Below, in pieces: positions 46,889-55,476 of a DNA stretch of 64,000 nt. The notes below the pieces were generated by a model. It did not search any database, was not told the origin of the DNA, and worked only from the letters and a program-made list of their open reading frames with translations. Every line of letters begins with the position of its first letter. Position 1 is the stretch's first letter. The position numbers and the translations under genes were made by a program. Source of the stretch: Sulfuricurvum sp. (GTDB lineage: Bacteria > Campylobacterota > Campylobacteria > Campylobacterales > Sulfurimonadaceae); assembly GCA_030694265.1 (NCBI GenBank), contig JAUXYP010000001.1:62001-126000 (forward strand), written 5' to 3'.

Positions 46889-48280
46889 TTAGTTTTCCCA
46901 CCCGCCACCAAGAGCTTTGTAAAGGCTAATGGTAGTTGTGAGAACGTTTTGTTTTGAGATAATAGCCTGTTGTTGTGCCGCTATCCAGTTTTGTTGAACG
47001 ACCAGAAGATCAGTATATGAATATGTTCCTACTTTATAGCGTAGTTGCGCTTGTTCAAACGCTTTTTTGAGGGCATCGGCCTTTTTTTGGTTAAACATAA
47101 CCTGCTCTTTGGCTTTGCTATTTTGAGCCAGAGCATTATCAGTATCATTTAGGGCAGTTAGGACGGTTTTTTGGTAGATCGCTACGCTTTGGTTGTAATC
47201 AGCATGGGCTACTCTCATTTGTGCATCTATGAGCCCGGCGGTAAAGATAGGGATAGTGGCAACAGGAGTAATTTGCCACAGTTTGGTTGGATTTGAAAAC
47301 ACATTGGACAACGTATCACTTTGCACTCCCAGCATCGCGGTTAAACTAAGACTTGGGAAATAGGCGGCTTTGGTAATGCCAATTTTTGCATTGGCTGCGA
47401 TGAGATTTTGTTCAGCAATGGCAACATCGGGTCGGCGCGTGAGTAGCTGACTGGGTAAACCTGCAGGAACCTCTGGAATATTGATCGATTCCATTGGAGT
47501 AACATGGATATTTTTGTTATTTTCTCCCAACAATGTATTGAGAGTACTTTCCTCAGATGTTCGTGCTGCTTCCAGTTGTGAGAGTGTAGAATGGGCTGCC
47601 TCAAGTTGCGCGGATGCACTGAGCCATTCCGTTTGAGCACTGGCCCCAAGTTTGTATTTTAGAAGGGTGTTTTTTTCGATCTCTTGCGTTGCTGTTATGT
47701 TTTCATTGGCCAGTTTAATCTGATCATTAAGGGATGAAAGACGAGCATAGGATGCACATACACTTGCCGAGACTGTTAGTTGAACGCTGCGACGATTGTA
47801 TTCGCTTGCCATTAGTTGAGAACGTGCGGCATCCGTTGTACGCCTAACTTTTCCATAGAGATCAATCTCATAGCTTGCCATGCTCAGTGATCCAGAATAC
47901 GTTGAGGTGATTCCATCTCTGAGATTTCGGTTTGGAATCGCATTTTCCGTACTTTTACGATCAAATGAGGCCGTACCGTTTATATGAGGATAGAGATAGG
48001 ATTCGGTTTGATCAAATTGACCCAAATACGCTTCTAACTGTGCTTGTGAAATAGCGATGTCATAGTTAGCAATAAGCGCTTTCGTGACGAGTTGTGTGAG
48101 TAGGGGATCATGAAAGGACTCCCACCAGTTTTTATCAATCATAGCTTTTTTTAAGTCACTTTGATTTGCATCACTATTATGAAATGTATCGGGAACAGTG
48201 CTGGTTGGTTTGACATAGTCGGGTCCGATACTGCATCCACTTATGAGCAATGCGAGTAAGAGAGAGAGTTTAGTCTTCAT
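46889..48280 (-). CDS. NodT-family outer-membrane efflux lipoprotein
   Basis: A 463-residue outer-membrane channel from the start chosen here, which gives a lipoprotein signal peptide ending LLISGC (Cys17 lipidated). SIGPDYVKPT after the Cys is a classic OprM/NodT start. Long helical repeats and QVMFNQKKADALKKAFEQAQ / RYKVGTYSYTDLL follow. It overlaps the RND pump by 11 bases and should be its outer-membrane partner. Confidence 0.92.
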   Translation of the reverse strand: MKTKLSLLLALLISGCSIGPDYVKPTSTVPDTFHNSDANQSDLKKAMIDKNWWESFHDPLLTQLVTKALIANYDIAISQAQLEAYLGQFDQTESYLYPHINGTASFDRKSTENAIPNRNLRDGITSTYSGSLSMASYEIDLYGKVRRTTDAARSQLMASEYNRRSVQLTVSASVCASYARLSSLNDQIKLANENITATQEIEKNTLLKYKLGASAQTEWLSASAQLEAAHSTLSQLEAARTSEESTLNTLLGENNKNIHVTPMESINIPEVPAGLPSQLLTRRPDVAIAEQNLIAANAKIGITKAAYFPSLSLTAMLGVQSDTLSNVFSNPTKLWQITPVATIPIFTAGLIDAQMRVAHADYNQSVAIYQKTVLTALNDTDNALAQNSKAKEQVMFNQKKADALKKAFEQAQLRYKVGTYSYTDLLVVQQNWIAAQQQAIISKQNVLTTTISLYKALGGGWEN

Positions 48281-51200
48281 CAAATTCTCCTTTTGTAGGG
48301 CTAAGTTTTTCTTGGAAGGTAGCCACCCAATAGTAGAGATAGGGGATAAAGTAACGCTCGATGAACGTAGCAGAGAGCATCCCTCCAAACATCGCAATAC
48401 CGATGGACATACGTCCCATAGAACCAGCCCCTGAGCTGAAGATGAGGGGGAGCATCCCTGCTAAAAAGGCAAAAGAGGTCATCATCATCGGACGATAACG
48501 CAATCGTGCCGCTTCCATGGCCGAATCGTAGATACTTTTTCCCATTTGCCGCTGCTCTTCGGCAAACTCGACGACCAAAATCGCATTTTTTGCCGAAAGG
48601 GCGATAAGGGTGAGCAGTCCGATTTGGAAGAAAACGTTGTTATTCAAAAACGGAATCAACCATACTACAGTATAGGCCCCCATAATCCCATACGGAACGG
48701 CGAGCATGATAGAAATCGGTAATGTCCAGCGCTCATAGAGTGCCGCAAGGATTAAATAAACCATTACTAATGCAAAAGCGATGATCATGAGTGCTTTTGA
48801 CCCGACCAGTTTCTCTTGAAGGTACAGACCATCCCAGTCGTAACTTACAGTGTTGGGTAAAACCGTATCGGCTTTGGACTCCAAAATTTTAATCAAATCT
48901 CCTGAACTGTATCCAGGGGAGGGTGAACCCATGACGGTGGTGCTGAGCACGCCGTTGAAATGTTCAATAGACGAAGGTGCACTGGACATAGTGACGTGTA
49001 CCACCGACGAGAGAGGGACAAGCTGTCCACTGTTAGAACGAACCCATGCACGGCCTATATCCTCAGGAGTAGCACGATAGACAGAATCAGACTGCATCTG
49101 TACCCAGTAGGTTTTACCGTTTTTATCGAACTGATTGACGTACATGGTACCGATGGTTGCTTGGAGGGTTTGGAAAACATCGCTGATGGCAAGACCCATC
49201 ATCTTGGCTTTTTCACGATCCACTTCTACGGTGAGGGTGGGCGTAGTGATATTCATGGTTGTCATCGGATTTTTAATGCTGGGATCATTGCGCAGTTCAC
49301 CGACAAACGCATTGGTCGCGGCAGCCAGTTTGTTAAAATCGTTATCTCCCGGTTGCAGCAATTTCAAGCTGAACATATCGGATGGCCCCATACCGCGAAT
49401 CGGCGGCGGAGGCATAGCGAATACTTTAGCTTCTTTAATGCTTCCCAGTTTGGGTGCTAAGGATCCAAGAAGTCCGAAAACGCTGAGCTCCTTAGTGGTA
49501 CGCTCGCTCCACGGTTTCAGTCGGGTAAAGATAACCGCGGCATTGGGCTCTTGCGAGAAGGTGAGGATATTAAGTCCTGTAATAGCCGTAAATTTAGCGA
49601 CCCCCTCTTGCTTGCTGAGAATTCCTTCAACCTGTTTGACAACGTCTAATGTACGGTTTGCGGTTGCACCATCAGGCAAGACGACTGCGGTGATAAAATA
49701 TCCCTGATCTTCCATCGGCAAAAAGGCACTCGGGAGGGTTTTATGAAAAAAGCCGATAAAACCATACGTTGAGAGATAGATGAGGAAAAAGATAAATGAT
49801 TTACGGATCATCCATCCTGAACGGCGAACGTAGTTTTCGGTCATTCTTCCAAAAACACGGTTGAACCAGCGGAAAAAGCGCGCAGGCTCATTCTCGTGGT
49901 GTTTGAGGATTAGTGCCCCGATAGCCGGAGCGAATGTCAGTGCCATAAAGCCTGAGAATACGACAGAAATGGCGATCGTGGCGGCAAACTGTTTATACAG
50001 CTGCCCTGTCATTCCACCCAAAAATGTAGCAGGGATAAAAACGGCACACATCACGAGGACGATAGCAACTACGGGACCCGAAATCTGAGCCATCGCTTTG
50101 ATGGCGGCTTCTCGGGGAGAGAGTTTTTCACTCTGGAGTATCCGCTCCATATTTTCGATAACAACGATCGCATCATCGACGACGATACCGATTGCGAGGA
50201 CCAGCCCAAAAAGGGTGAGAGTATTGATCGAATATCCCAGTAAATACATCCCGATAAATGCTCCGGTCAGCGAGATCGGGATTGAGAGGATGGGGATTAT
50301 CGCGGCGCGGCTACTTTGTAAGAAAAGGTATATAACCAAACTGACTAAAATGATGGAGGCAAGCAGGGTGAAAATAACCTCTTCAATCGAGATTTTGACA
50401 AAGTCGGTTGTGTCATATGGGATGTCATAGCTTATCCCTTTTGGGAACTTATGGGAGAGCTTTTCTATTTTTTCGGCTACGGCGGCAGAGGTATCCAGAG
50501 CATTGGCATTGGTATCGGCAAAAATACCGATCATTGCAGCGGGTTTGCCATTTACCCGTCCAAAAAATTCGTAGTTTTGGCTTCCCAACTCTACGCGGGC
50601 AACGTCTTTGAGACGCAGCATTGAACCATCCGGTTTTGCACGGACAATGATGTTTTGAAACTCTTCAGGGGTACTGAAACGCCCTTTAGAGGTGAGCTGC
50701 ATCGTCCACATCTGTTCATCATTAGTGGGACCTTGTCCCAAGCGCCCTGGAGAGACTTGGAGGTTTTGATCTCTGATGGCGCTTGCGATTTCAGATGTAC
50801 TTACTCCCAATGATGCCATCCGATCGGGATTGAGCCAAATACGCATTGCATAGTCGCGTTGCCCGAAGATTTGTGCTCGCCCGGCACCGGGAATTTTTTT
50901 AACTTCATCAAGGAGATTGGCGGAGATATAGTTACTGATTTGGGTTGCGTCAAAGCTTCCATCGGGAGAGGTGATTGCAACGATAAGCAAAATGTCAGAG
51001 GTTTTTTTCTGTACCGTTACTCCGAGATCGCGCGTACTTTGAGGAAGTTGTGAGATAACCGAATTGATACGATTTTGTACATCCACCGCAGCCATGTCTT
51101 GATTGACACCGATGTTGAACGTACAGGTAATCGTAGCACTGCCAGGTAGTGCGGCGGCTTTTGAACTCATATACATCAGACCATCAGCACCCGATATCTG

Positions 51201-51404
51201 TGATTCCAACGGAGTGAGGATAGTGTTGGCAATGGTTTGGGCATCGGCACCCGGATACTGCGCAGAGACAACTACCGTAGGTGGGGTGAGATTGGGCAGT
51301 TGAGAAATAGGCAGTGTTTTGATGGCTACGAATCCGAGCAACATGATGATCAGGGCAATAACGGCCGATAGAACAGGTCTGTTAATGAAATATTTGCTAA
51401 ACAT
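48270..51404 (-). CDS. RND multidrug efflux pump, HAE1 family (AcrB/MexB-like)
   Basis: A 1044-residue proton-driven inner-membrane pump with 12 membrane segments and two large periplasmic loops. FINRPVLSAVIALIIMLLG at the start, GLVLAIGIVVDDAIVVIEN in TM4 with the paired Asp residues of the proton relay, and SAKNAILVVEFAEE in TM10 are conserved HAE1 features. It shares one base with the adaptor gene (TAATG). Confidence 0.96.
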   Translation of the reverse strand: MFSKYFINRPVLSAVIALIIMLLGFVAIKTLPISQLPNLTPPTVVVSAQYPGADAQTIANTILTPLESQISGADGLMYMSSKAAALPGSATITCTFNIGVNQDMAAVDVQNRINSVISQLPQSTRDLGVTVQKKTSDILLIVAITSPDGSFDATQISNYISANLLDEVKKIPGAGRAQIFGQRDYAMRIWLNPDRMASLGVSTSEIASAIRDQNLQVSPGRLGQGPTNDEQMWTMQLTSKGRFSTPEEFQNIIVRAKPDGSMLRLKDVARVELGSQNYEFFGRVNGKPAAMIGIFADTNANALDTSAAVAEKIEKLSHKFPKGISYDIPYDTTDFVKISIEEVIFTLLASIILVSLVIYLFLQSSRAAIIPILSIPISLTGAFIGMYLLGYSINTLTLFGLVLAIGIVVDDAIVVIENMERILQSEKLSPREAAIKAMAQISGPVVAIVLVMCAVFIPATFLGGMTGQLYKQFAATIAISVVFSGFMALTFAPAIGALILKHHENEPARFFRWFNRVFGRMTENYVRRSGWMIRKSFIFFLIYLSTYGFIGFFHKTLPSAFLPMEDQGYFITAVVLPDGATANRTLDVVKQVEGILSKQEGVAKFTAITGLNILTFSQEPNAAVIFTRLKPWSERTTKELSVFGLLGSLAPKLGSIKEAKVFAMPPPPIRGMGPSDMFSLKLLQPGDNDFNKLAAATNAFVGELRNDPSIKNPMTTMNITTPTLTVEVDREKAKMMGLAISDVFQTLQATIGTMYVNQFDKNGKTYWVQMQSDSVYRATPEDIGRAWVRSNSGQLVPLSSVVHVTMSSAPSSIEHFNGVLSTTVMGSPSPGYSSGDLIKILESKADTVLPNTVSYDWDGLYLQEKLVGSKALMIIAFALVMVYLILAALYERWTLPISIMLAVPYGIMGAYTVVWLIPFLNNNVFFQIGLLTLIALSAKNAILVVEFAEEQRQMGKSIYDSAMEAARLRYRPMMMTSFAFLAGMLPLIFSSGAGSMGRMSIGIAMFGGMLSATFIERYFIPYLYYWVATFQEKLSPTKGEFDED

Positions 51405-52534
51405 TATTGTGCGCTCGGAATCACTTCCGCCCCCGGTTTGAGTTTAGGAAGTCCGTCAGCGGCAATTTTATCCCCCGCAGCAACACCGCTTTGTATAAGA
51501 ACATTTTCACCGATCCATTCTCCTGCAACGACAGGTTTTTGGGTCACGGTATTATTCGCCTCTATGGCATAAACAAACTTCCCTTTTTCTCCTGTTAAGA
51601 GTGTTTTTTGAGGGATATAAAGGGCATTTTTCCATTCCATCCCTTTGACTTTTACGTGGACGAATTGTCCTGGAAGAAGTCTATGATCGCTGTTGTCGAT
51701 CAGTGCGCGATAAGTAATATTGCCTGTTGTCGAGTCGATAAACGGTGCAATAAAGTTAATCTCACCCTTGCGTGCCAATATTGTTCCATCACTGAGTGTG
51801 AGTTCCACTTCATATTTGTTATTTTTGGGAGCAGTCAGCTTACCGCTGGCAATTGCATTTTGATGAGCAATTTTTTGGTTTTCGCTAAACGTAAAATTGA
51901 CATAAATCGGATTCGTTTCGTACATCGTGGTGAGCAGTGCATTGGCTCCTGCAGCGATGTAGGTTCCATTATCCAGTTTTGCTTTGTCGACAAATCCGCT
52001 GATAGGAGCCTTGATGGTAGCATAGCTGAGATTGAGTTTGGCCTGTGCTACGCCGGCTTTCGCTCCCAAAATAGTCGCTGATGTGGTTCGTTCATTAGCG
52101 ATTGCCGCATCAAGTTCCTGACGGCTTACGGCATTAGCTTCAGCCAGAGGCCTAATACGATTTAATACCGCTAATGCGTTGATATGGTTTGCTTGTGAGA
52201 GTTCTAACGATGCTTTGGCACTTTCCAGAGCATTGTTCAAATCGGAAGGGTCGATAGTAAAAAGGGTTTGTCCCTTTTGTACCTGTGAGCCTTCAACATA
52301 CGTGCGTTTTTGCAGATAGCCGTTGACACGCGCATAGACTTGTACGGTATTAAAGGCTTGTGTTTGTCCCGTCGCTTCCAAAACAGCCGGAAAATCCCCT
52401 GTTTTTACTTCCGCAGTGGTAACCGAAACAGGCCCCTCGGGCGGTTTTTCCATCCCTGCGGCTTTTGGGCGTTCGCATCCGTTTAGTACGATGAGTAATA
52501 CAGAGGAAAGGGCAAGAGTTGTAACGCGGTTCAT
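51404..52534 (-). CDS. RND membrane-fusion adaptor lipoprotein (AcrA/MexA-like)
   Basis: A 376-residue periplasmic adaptor. The ATG at 52534 gives a lipoprotein signal peptide ending VLNGC (Cys20) and overlaps the marR stop as ATGA. Then follow barrel and lipoyl segments (GYLQKRTYVEGSQVQKGQTL), a short coiled-coil hairpin (about 95-165), KAPISGFVDKAKLDNGTYI, and a membrane-proximal domain. It pairs with the adjacent RND pump. Confidence 0.93.
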   Translation of the reverse strand: MNRVTTLALSSVLLIVLNGCERPKAAGMEKPPEGPVSVTTAEVKTGDFPAVLEATGQTQAFNTVQVYARVNGYLQKRTYVEGSQVQKGQTLFTIDPSDLNNALESAKASLELSQANHINALAVLNRIRPLAEANAVSRQELDAAIANERTTSATILGAKAGVAQAKLNLSYATIKAPISGFVDKAKLDNGTYIAAGANALLTTMYETNPIYVNFTFSENQKIAHQNAIASGKLTAPKNNKYEVELTLSDGTILARKGEINFIAPFIDSTTGNITYRALIDNSDHRLLPGQFVHVKVKGMEWKNALYIPQKTLLTGEKGKFVYAIEANNTVTQKPVVAGEWIGENVLIQSGVAAGDKIAADGLPKLKPGAEVIPSAQ

Positions 52535-52992
52535 TTGGATTCCTTTGATGAATAATTTAAAGTTTGGCACATCTGTTTTAAGACGCGCAGGGTAATAGCA
52601 AGTTCTTGTGGGTCGATACCGCGGTGCAGATGAAGAGTCGCTTTTTCTAAAACTTCCATCGTTGGTTTCTCCAGAGCGATTCCTTGCGGTGTGAGGGTGA
52701 CGAGATTACACCGCTTATCGGTTTTATCAGAGGTACGCTTAATGAGGGAGCGTTTTTCAAGCCCTGCTATGAGACGGGTGACACTCGCTTTGTCTTTACC
52801 GACAAAATCGGCAATGTTTTGTTGGGTTGATGTCCCTTCTTTCCATAATACGACCATCACTTTGAACTGTTCGATCGTCATATCAATATCGTGTAAAGAT
52901 AATTGACGCGTGAGATAGTTCCTCGCAGCCATAGCGGAAAGATTGGTGAGGCATCCTAAAGATTCTTCGGTGGGGCATTCGCATCGATTCAT
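52531..52992 (-). CDS. MarR family transcriptional regulator
   Basis: A 153-residue winged-helix repressor. The start at 52992 gives MNRCECPTEESLG; an upstream extension would run through the promoter and operator. The HTH is TQQNIADFVGKDKASVTRLI, and the wing is RTSDKTDKRCNLVTLT. Three cysteines near the ends (two in CEC, one in CQTLN) could sense oxidants or metals. It heads the seven-gene efflux operon; a palindrome between its promoter and start codon suggests autorepression relieved by drug or oxidant binding. Confidence 0.88.
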   Translation of the reverse strand: MNRCECPTEESLGCLTNLSAMAARNYLTRQLSLHDIDMTIEQFKVMVVLWKEGTSTQQNIADFVGKDKASVTRLIAGLEKRSLIKRTSDKTDKRCNLVTLTPQGIALEKPTMEVLEKATLHLHRGIDPQELAITLRVLKQMCQTLNYSSKESK

Positions 52993-53006
52993 AATAACTC
53001 CAAAAC

Positions 53007-53022
53007 AGTTGACTATGCAACT
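53007..53022. promoter_or_regulatory. probable MarR operator
   Basis: AGTTGACTATGCAACT has 5-base inverted arms (AGTTG / CAACT) around a 6-base centre, the shape of MarR-type operators. It lies right after the predicted transcription start of the marR operon and 15 bases before the marR ATG, so a bound repressor would block that promoter. Confidence 0.6.
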
Positions 53023-53032
53023 AATTAGGGGA

Positions 53033-53061
53033 ATTGTACCTCTGCGCGTTCGAAAAGTCAA
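53033..53061 (-). promoter_or_regulatory. sigma-70 promoter of the marR-efflux operon
   Basis: The minus strand reads TTGACT, 17 bases, TACAAT: a near-consensus promoter with ideal spacing, rare in this window where most promoters show only a -10 box. The -10 lies 41 bases before the marR ATG. Confidence 0.65.
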
Positions 53062-53080
53062 GAGTAGCTTGACAAACTCC

Positions 53081-53089
53081 TGCTATAAT
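53081..53089 (+). promoter_or_regulatory. extended -10 promoter of the slyD-like gene
   Basis: TGCTATAAT lies 29 bases before ATG, with AAAAGGAAAA as ribosome site. The promoter is divergent from that of marR, and the two -35 regions lie close together. Confidence 0.6.
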
Positions 53090-53118
53090 CTCGATAAAAG
53101 TATTAAAAGGAAAACTCC

Positions 53119-53595
53119 ATGGTAGTGACTAAAAATTGTATTGTGACCATCGACTACCATATCAACGATAGTGAGGGAAATCTTGTTCATGAACAGACAG
53201 AATCGCTTAGTTATTTACACGGTGATTACGGGCAGCTTTTTAACGGTGTTGAAGAAGCGTTAGAGGGCAAAAAAGTTGGAGATACTTTCAAGGTAGCCCT
53301 CTCGTCTGACCAAGCATTTGGTGAGTATGATCCTGAGTTGCTTGTAACGGAAAACATCAGTGAACTTCCAGCAGATTTACACGTTGGTATGGAGATTGAC
53401 GGATACATGGAAGACGATGACGAGGATGTTATTATCTATACGGTCAAAGAGATAAAAGGAAAAAAAGCGACGTTGGACGGCAATCATCCACTAGCGGGAA
53501 TGGATCTTGTCTTTGAGGGAACTGTTTTGGATATTCATGAAGCGGATGCAAAAACGATCCAAGAAGTTTTAGAAAATGACAGTCACGAGGTCTAA
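53119..53595 (+). CDS. slyD: FKBP-type peptidyl-prolyl isomerase, SlyD-like
   Basis: A 158-residue cytoplasmic prolyl isomerase/chaperone. The split FKBP domain (about 1-65 and 125-145) surrounds an insert-in-flap domain (about 70-120), the SlyD plan; marks are YHINDSEGNLVHEQTESLSY, LFNGVEEALEGKKVGD and HPLAGMDLVFEGTVLDIH. The His/Cys-rich metal-binding tail of E. coli SlyD is absent, so a nickel role is doubtful. Its stop codon interlocks with that of the convergent thioredoxin-fold gene. Confidence 0.9.
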   Translation: MVVTKNCIVTIDYHINDSEGNLVHEQTESLSYLHGDYGQLFNGVEEALEGKKVGDTFKVALSSDQAFGEYDPELLVTENISELPADLHVGMEIDGYMEDDDEDVIIYTVKEIKGKKATLDGNHPLAGMDLVFEGTVLDIHEADAKTIQEVLENDSHEV

Positions 53596-53602
53596 TTAGA
53601 CC
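53589..53602. repeat. 14-bp perfect palindrome over two convergent stop codons
   Basis: GGTCTAATTAGACC is its own reverse complement and holds the stop codons of both slyD (TAA) and the facing gene (TAG). With no loop or T-tract it is a poor hairpin, but it could be a protein-binding site or a compact convergent end. Confidence 0.5.
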
Positions 53603-54011
53603 CGATATTAGTTTTAGTGAATTTCACTTCCACTTCTTGCAATATTTTGAGGAAAGATTTAACATTCTTTCCTCCATACAACGTTTCTTCGATAAATTCC
53701 CCTTTTGCATTCACAAAATGAAATACAGGACTCGCCTTTACGATGAGGTGCTTTGGCGCATCGGATTTACTGACATTGAGCAGTACAGGGACAAAATATT
53801 CGTTGGTATAGGCGCTAAGGTTTTCATCTTTAAAAACTTTTGCCTCTAGGAAATCACACGACTCACAGCCGGGACGGTGCATATAAACAACCATTGGCTT
53901 GTTGTCTTTAGCAGCGATAGCAGACCCCTCTTTATAGGTAGTAATCCAGTTGATCTGTGCCGCATTTAATGTAAAAGCTAGCAATAAAATGAAAAGAATT
54001 TTTTTCATCAT
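53592..54011 (-). CDS. exported thioredoxin-fold protein with CxxC
   Basis: A 139-residue periplasmic protein: signal peptide (1-18), thioredoxin fold with C49-E-S-C52, and the cis-Pro segment IVKASPVFHFVNAKGEFIEE. It is paralogous to the protein at 42167-42565. It is divergent from the tandem methyltransferase gene, 106 bases apart, sharing an AT-rich spacer with an inverted repeat, so the two may be regulated together. The target is unknown. Confidence 0.8.
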   Translation of the reverse strand: MMKKILFILLLAFTLNAAQINWITTYKEGSAIAAKDNKPMVVYMHRPGCESCDFLEAKVFKDENLSAYTNEYFVPVLLNVSKSDAPKHLIVKASPVFHFVNAKGEFIEETLYGGKNVKSFLKILQEVEVKFTKTNIGSN

Positions 54012-54034
54012 TTCTCCTATTTAAGTATTTAGCA

Positions 54035-54047
54035 TAGTTACTAACTA
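54035..54047. promoter_or_regulatory. candidate operator in the thioredoxin/methyltransferase spacer
   Basis: TAGTTACTAACTA is a 13-base palindrome with one central base. Together with a TTAG-rich palindrome at 55894-55914 it may be bound by the ArsR-family protein of this cluster. This is a guess from symmetry and position. Confidence 0.3.
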
Positions 54048-54117
54048 TTAAGAATTAAAATTATATCATTGCTACCTAATAATTTATATAAGTAGTGACG
54101 TAATACAAGGATCATCA

Positions 54118-55476
54118 TTGAGTACTATCACATGCGCTTCAAAACAGGTAATTGAACTTTATACCGATTTGGCACTAAATCCCCACAAAGATTTTGGCTG
54201 GGAAAAAGGGATTGAAAATGCCCGCAGTCACGGCTACAAAGAAGAATGGATTGAACAACTTCCTGCACCGCTGTGGGATTATTGTGCCGCGGTAGGAAAT
54301 CCATTTTCATTAGGTGAATTCCCTGTGGGTTCAACAGTGCTTGATCTTGGGTGCGGTGCAGGGGTTGATCTGTGTGTTGCGGCATTGCTCGTGGGTGAGG
54401 GTGGAAAAGCTATCGGAGTAGATATAACTCCCATGATGATCGAAACAGCACAGCGTTATGCCAAGCAATCAGGATTACAAAACGTTCAAGTAGTAGAAGC
54501 AAACCTTGAGTCTTTACCGTTTGAGAATGAGAGCATGGATATTGTCATTTCCAACGGTGCCATCAATCTCACTTCCTCAAAAGAAAAAGTATTTAGTGAA
54601 GTATTTCGTGTACTTGTTCCTGATGGAAAACTTTATTTTGCGGATATGATCGATATATCCGATGCGATGTGTGCTACGTCGTGCTGTTCTCAACCTTCTT
54701 CGGGAGATTGGGCAAATTGTGTAGAGGGGACACTCTCCAAAGAGTCTCTGATTGGGATGATGAGTGAAGTGGGATTCGTGAACGTTGAATGTACGGGAAT
54801 CAATCATTACACGACAGCACCCACCACCGCCGGAGCGACTTTTAGAGCGACCAAAGGCGATGGAAAGGTAAGACAGCGTCATTGGGAAAACGTGTATACA
54901 ACCAAGGACGTGAGTAAAGTGGGCTGGTATCAAGAAGCCCCATCAACCTCTCTCTCCCTTTTACAGAAAATAGGATCGACTCAAAAAAATCGTTTTATCG
55001 ATGTGGGATGCGGCGCGTCGATGCTGGTCGATGGCTTAATTGATTTAGGTTATCAGAACATTACCCTACTGGATATTTCGCCCAGTGCGCTGGAAATCGT
55101 CAAAAAACGGCTTGGTGTCAATGCTGATCTGCCCGTCTATCGTGCTGAAGATGTGTGCACTTTTTCTTCTGAAACACTATTTGACGTATGGCACGATCGT
55201 GCTGCATTTCATTTTCTTCAAAAGGAAGAGGAGCAGCAAGCGTATTTGAAAGCGCTTCATCAAGCACTCTCTCCTAATGGTCACGCTATTATCGGCACAT
55301 TTGCAGTAGATGGTCCTGATAGCTGCAGTTCATTGCCTGTGCGTCAATACAATGAAGAGAGGATGAAAAAACTCGTGAAAGATCATTTCGATGTTATTGA
55401 TGTAACGGAAGAAATTCACATCACTCCAAGTGGCAGTGAACAACATTATTGTTATTTTGTTTTGAAACCTATTTAA
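54118..55476 (+). CDS. tandem class I SAM methyltransferase (ArsM-like domain fused to a second methyltransferase domain)
   Basis: A 452-residue cytoplasmic protein with two complete Rossmann methyltransferase domains. The first (about 55-245) has motif I VLDLGCGAG at 74-82, GVDITPMMIETA, and a Cys-rich stretch CATSCCSQ...WANC followed by VEGTLSKESLIGMM, like arsenite methyltransferases. The second (about 258-452) starts RHWENVYTTKDVSKVGWYQ, has motif I FIDVGCGAS near 291-299 and LLDISPSALEIVKKRL. The start is TTG after an AAGG site. The end overlaps arsR by 8 bases. Substrate unknown; arsenite, another metalloid or a thiol are all possible. Confidence 0.82.
   Translation: MSTITCASKQVIELYTDLALNPHKDFGWEKGIENARSHGYKEEWIEQLPAPLWDYCAAVGNPFSLGEFPVGSTVLDLGCGAGVDLCVAALLVGEGGKAIGVDITPMMIETAQRYAKQSGLQNVQVVEANLESLPFENESMDIVISNGAINLTSSKEKVFSEVFRVLVPDGKLYFADMIDISDAMCATSCCSQPSSGDWANCVEGTLSKESLIGMMSEVGFVNVECTGINHYTTAPTTAGATFRATKGDGKVRQRHWENVYTTKDVSKVGWYQEAPSTSLSLLQKIGSTQKNRFIDVGCGASMLVDGLIDLGYQNITLLDISPSALEIVKKRLGVNADLPVYRAEDVCTFSSETLFDVWHDRAAFHFLQKEEEQQAYLKALHQALSPNGHAIIGTFAVDGPDSCSSLPVRQYNEERMKKLVKDHFDVIDVTEEIHITPSGSEQHYCYFVLKPI

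Noticed and set aside
48960-49707. Long open frames opposite the RND pump gene
   Set aside because: They run antisense to a well-defined pump and encode no recognisable protein.
53069-53089. TTGACA plus TATAAT as a -35/-10 pair for slyD
   Set aside because: Only 9 bases separate the boxes, too short for sigma-70; the extended -10 TGCTATAAT is the more likely element.
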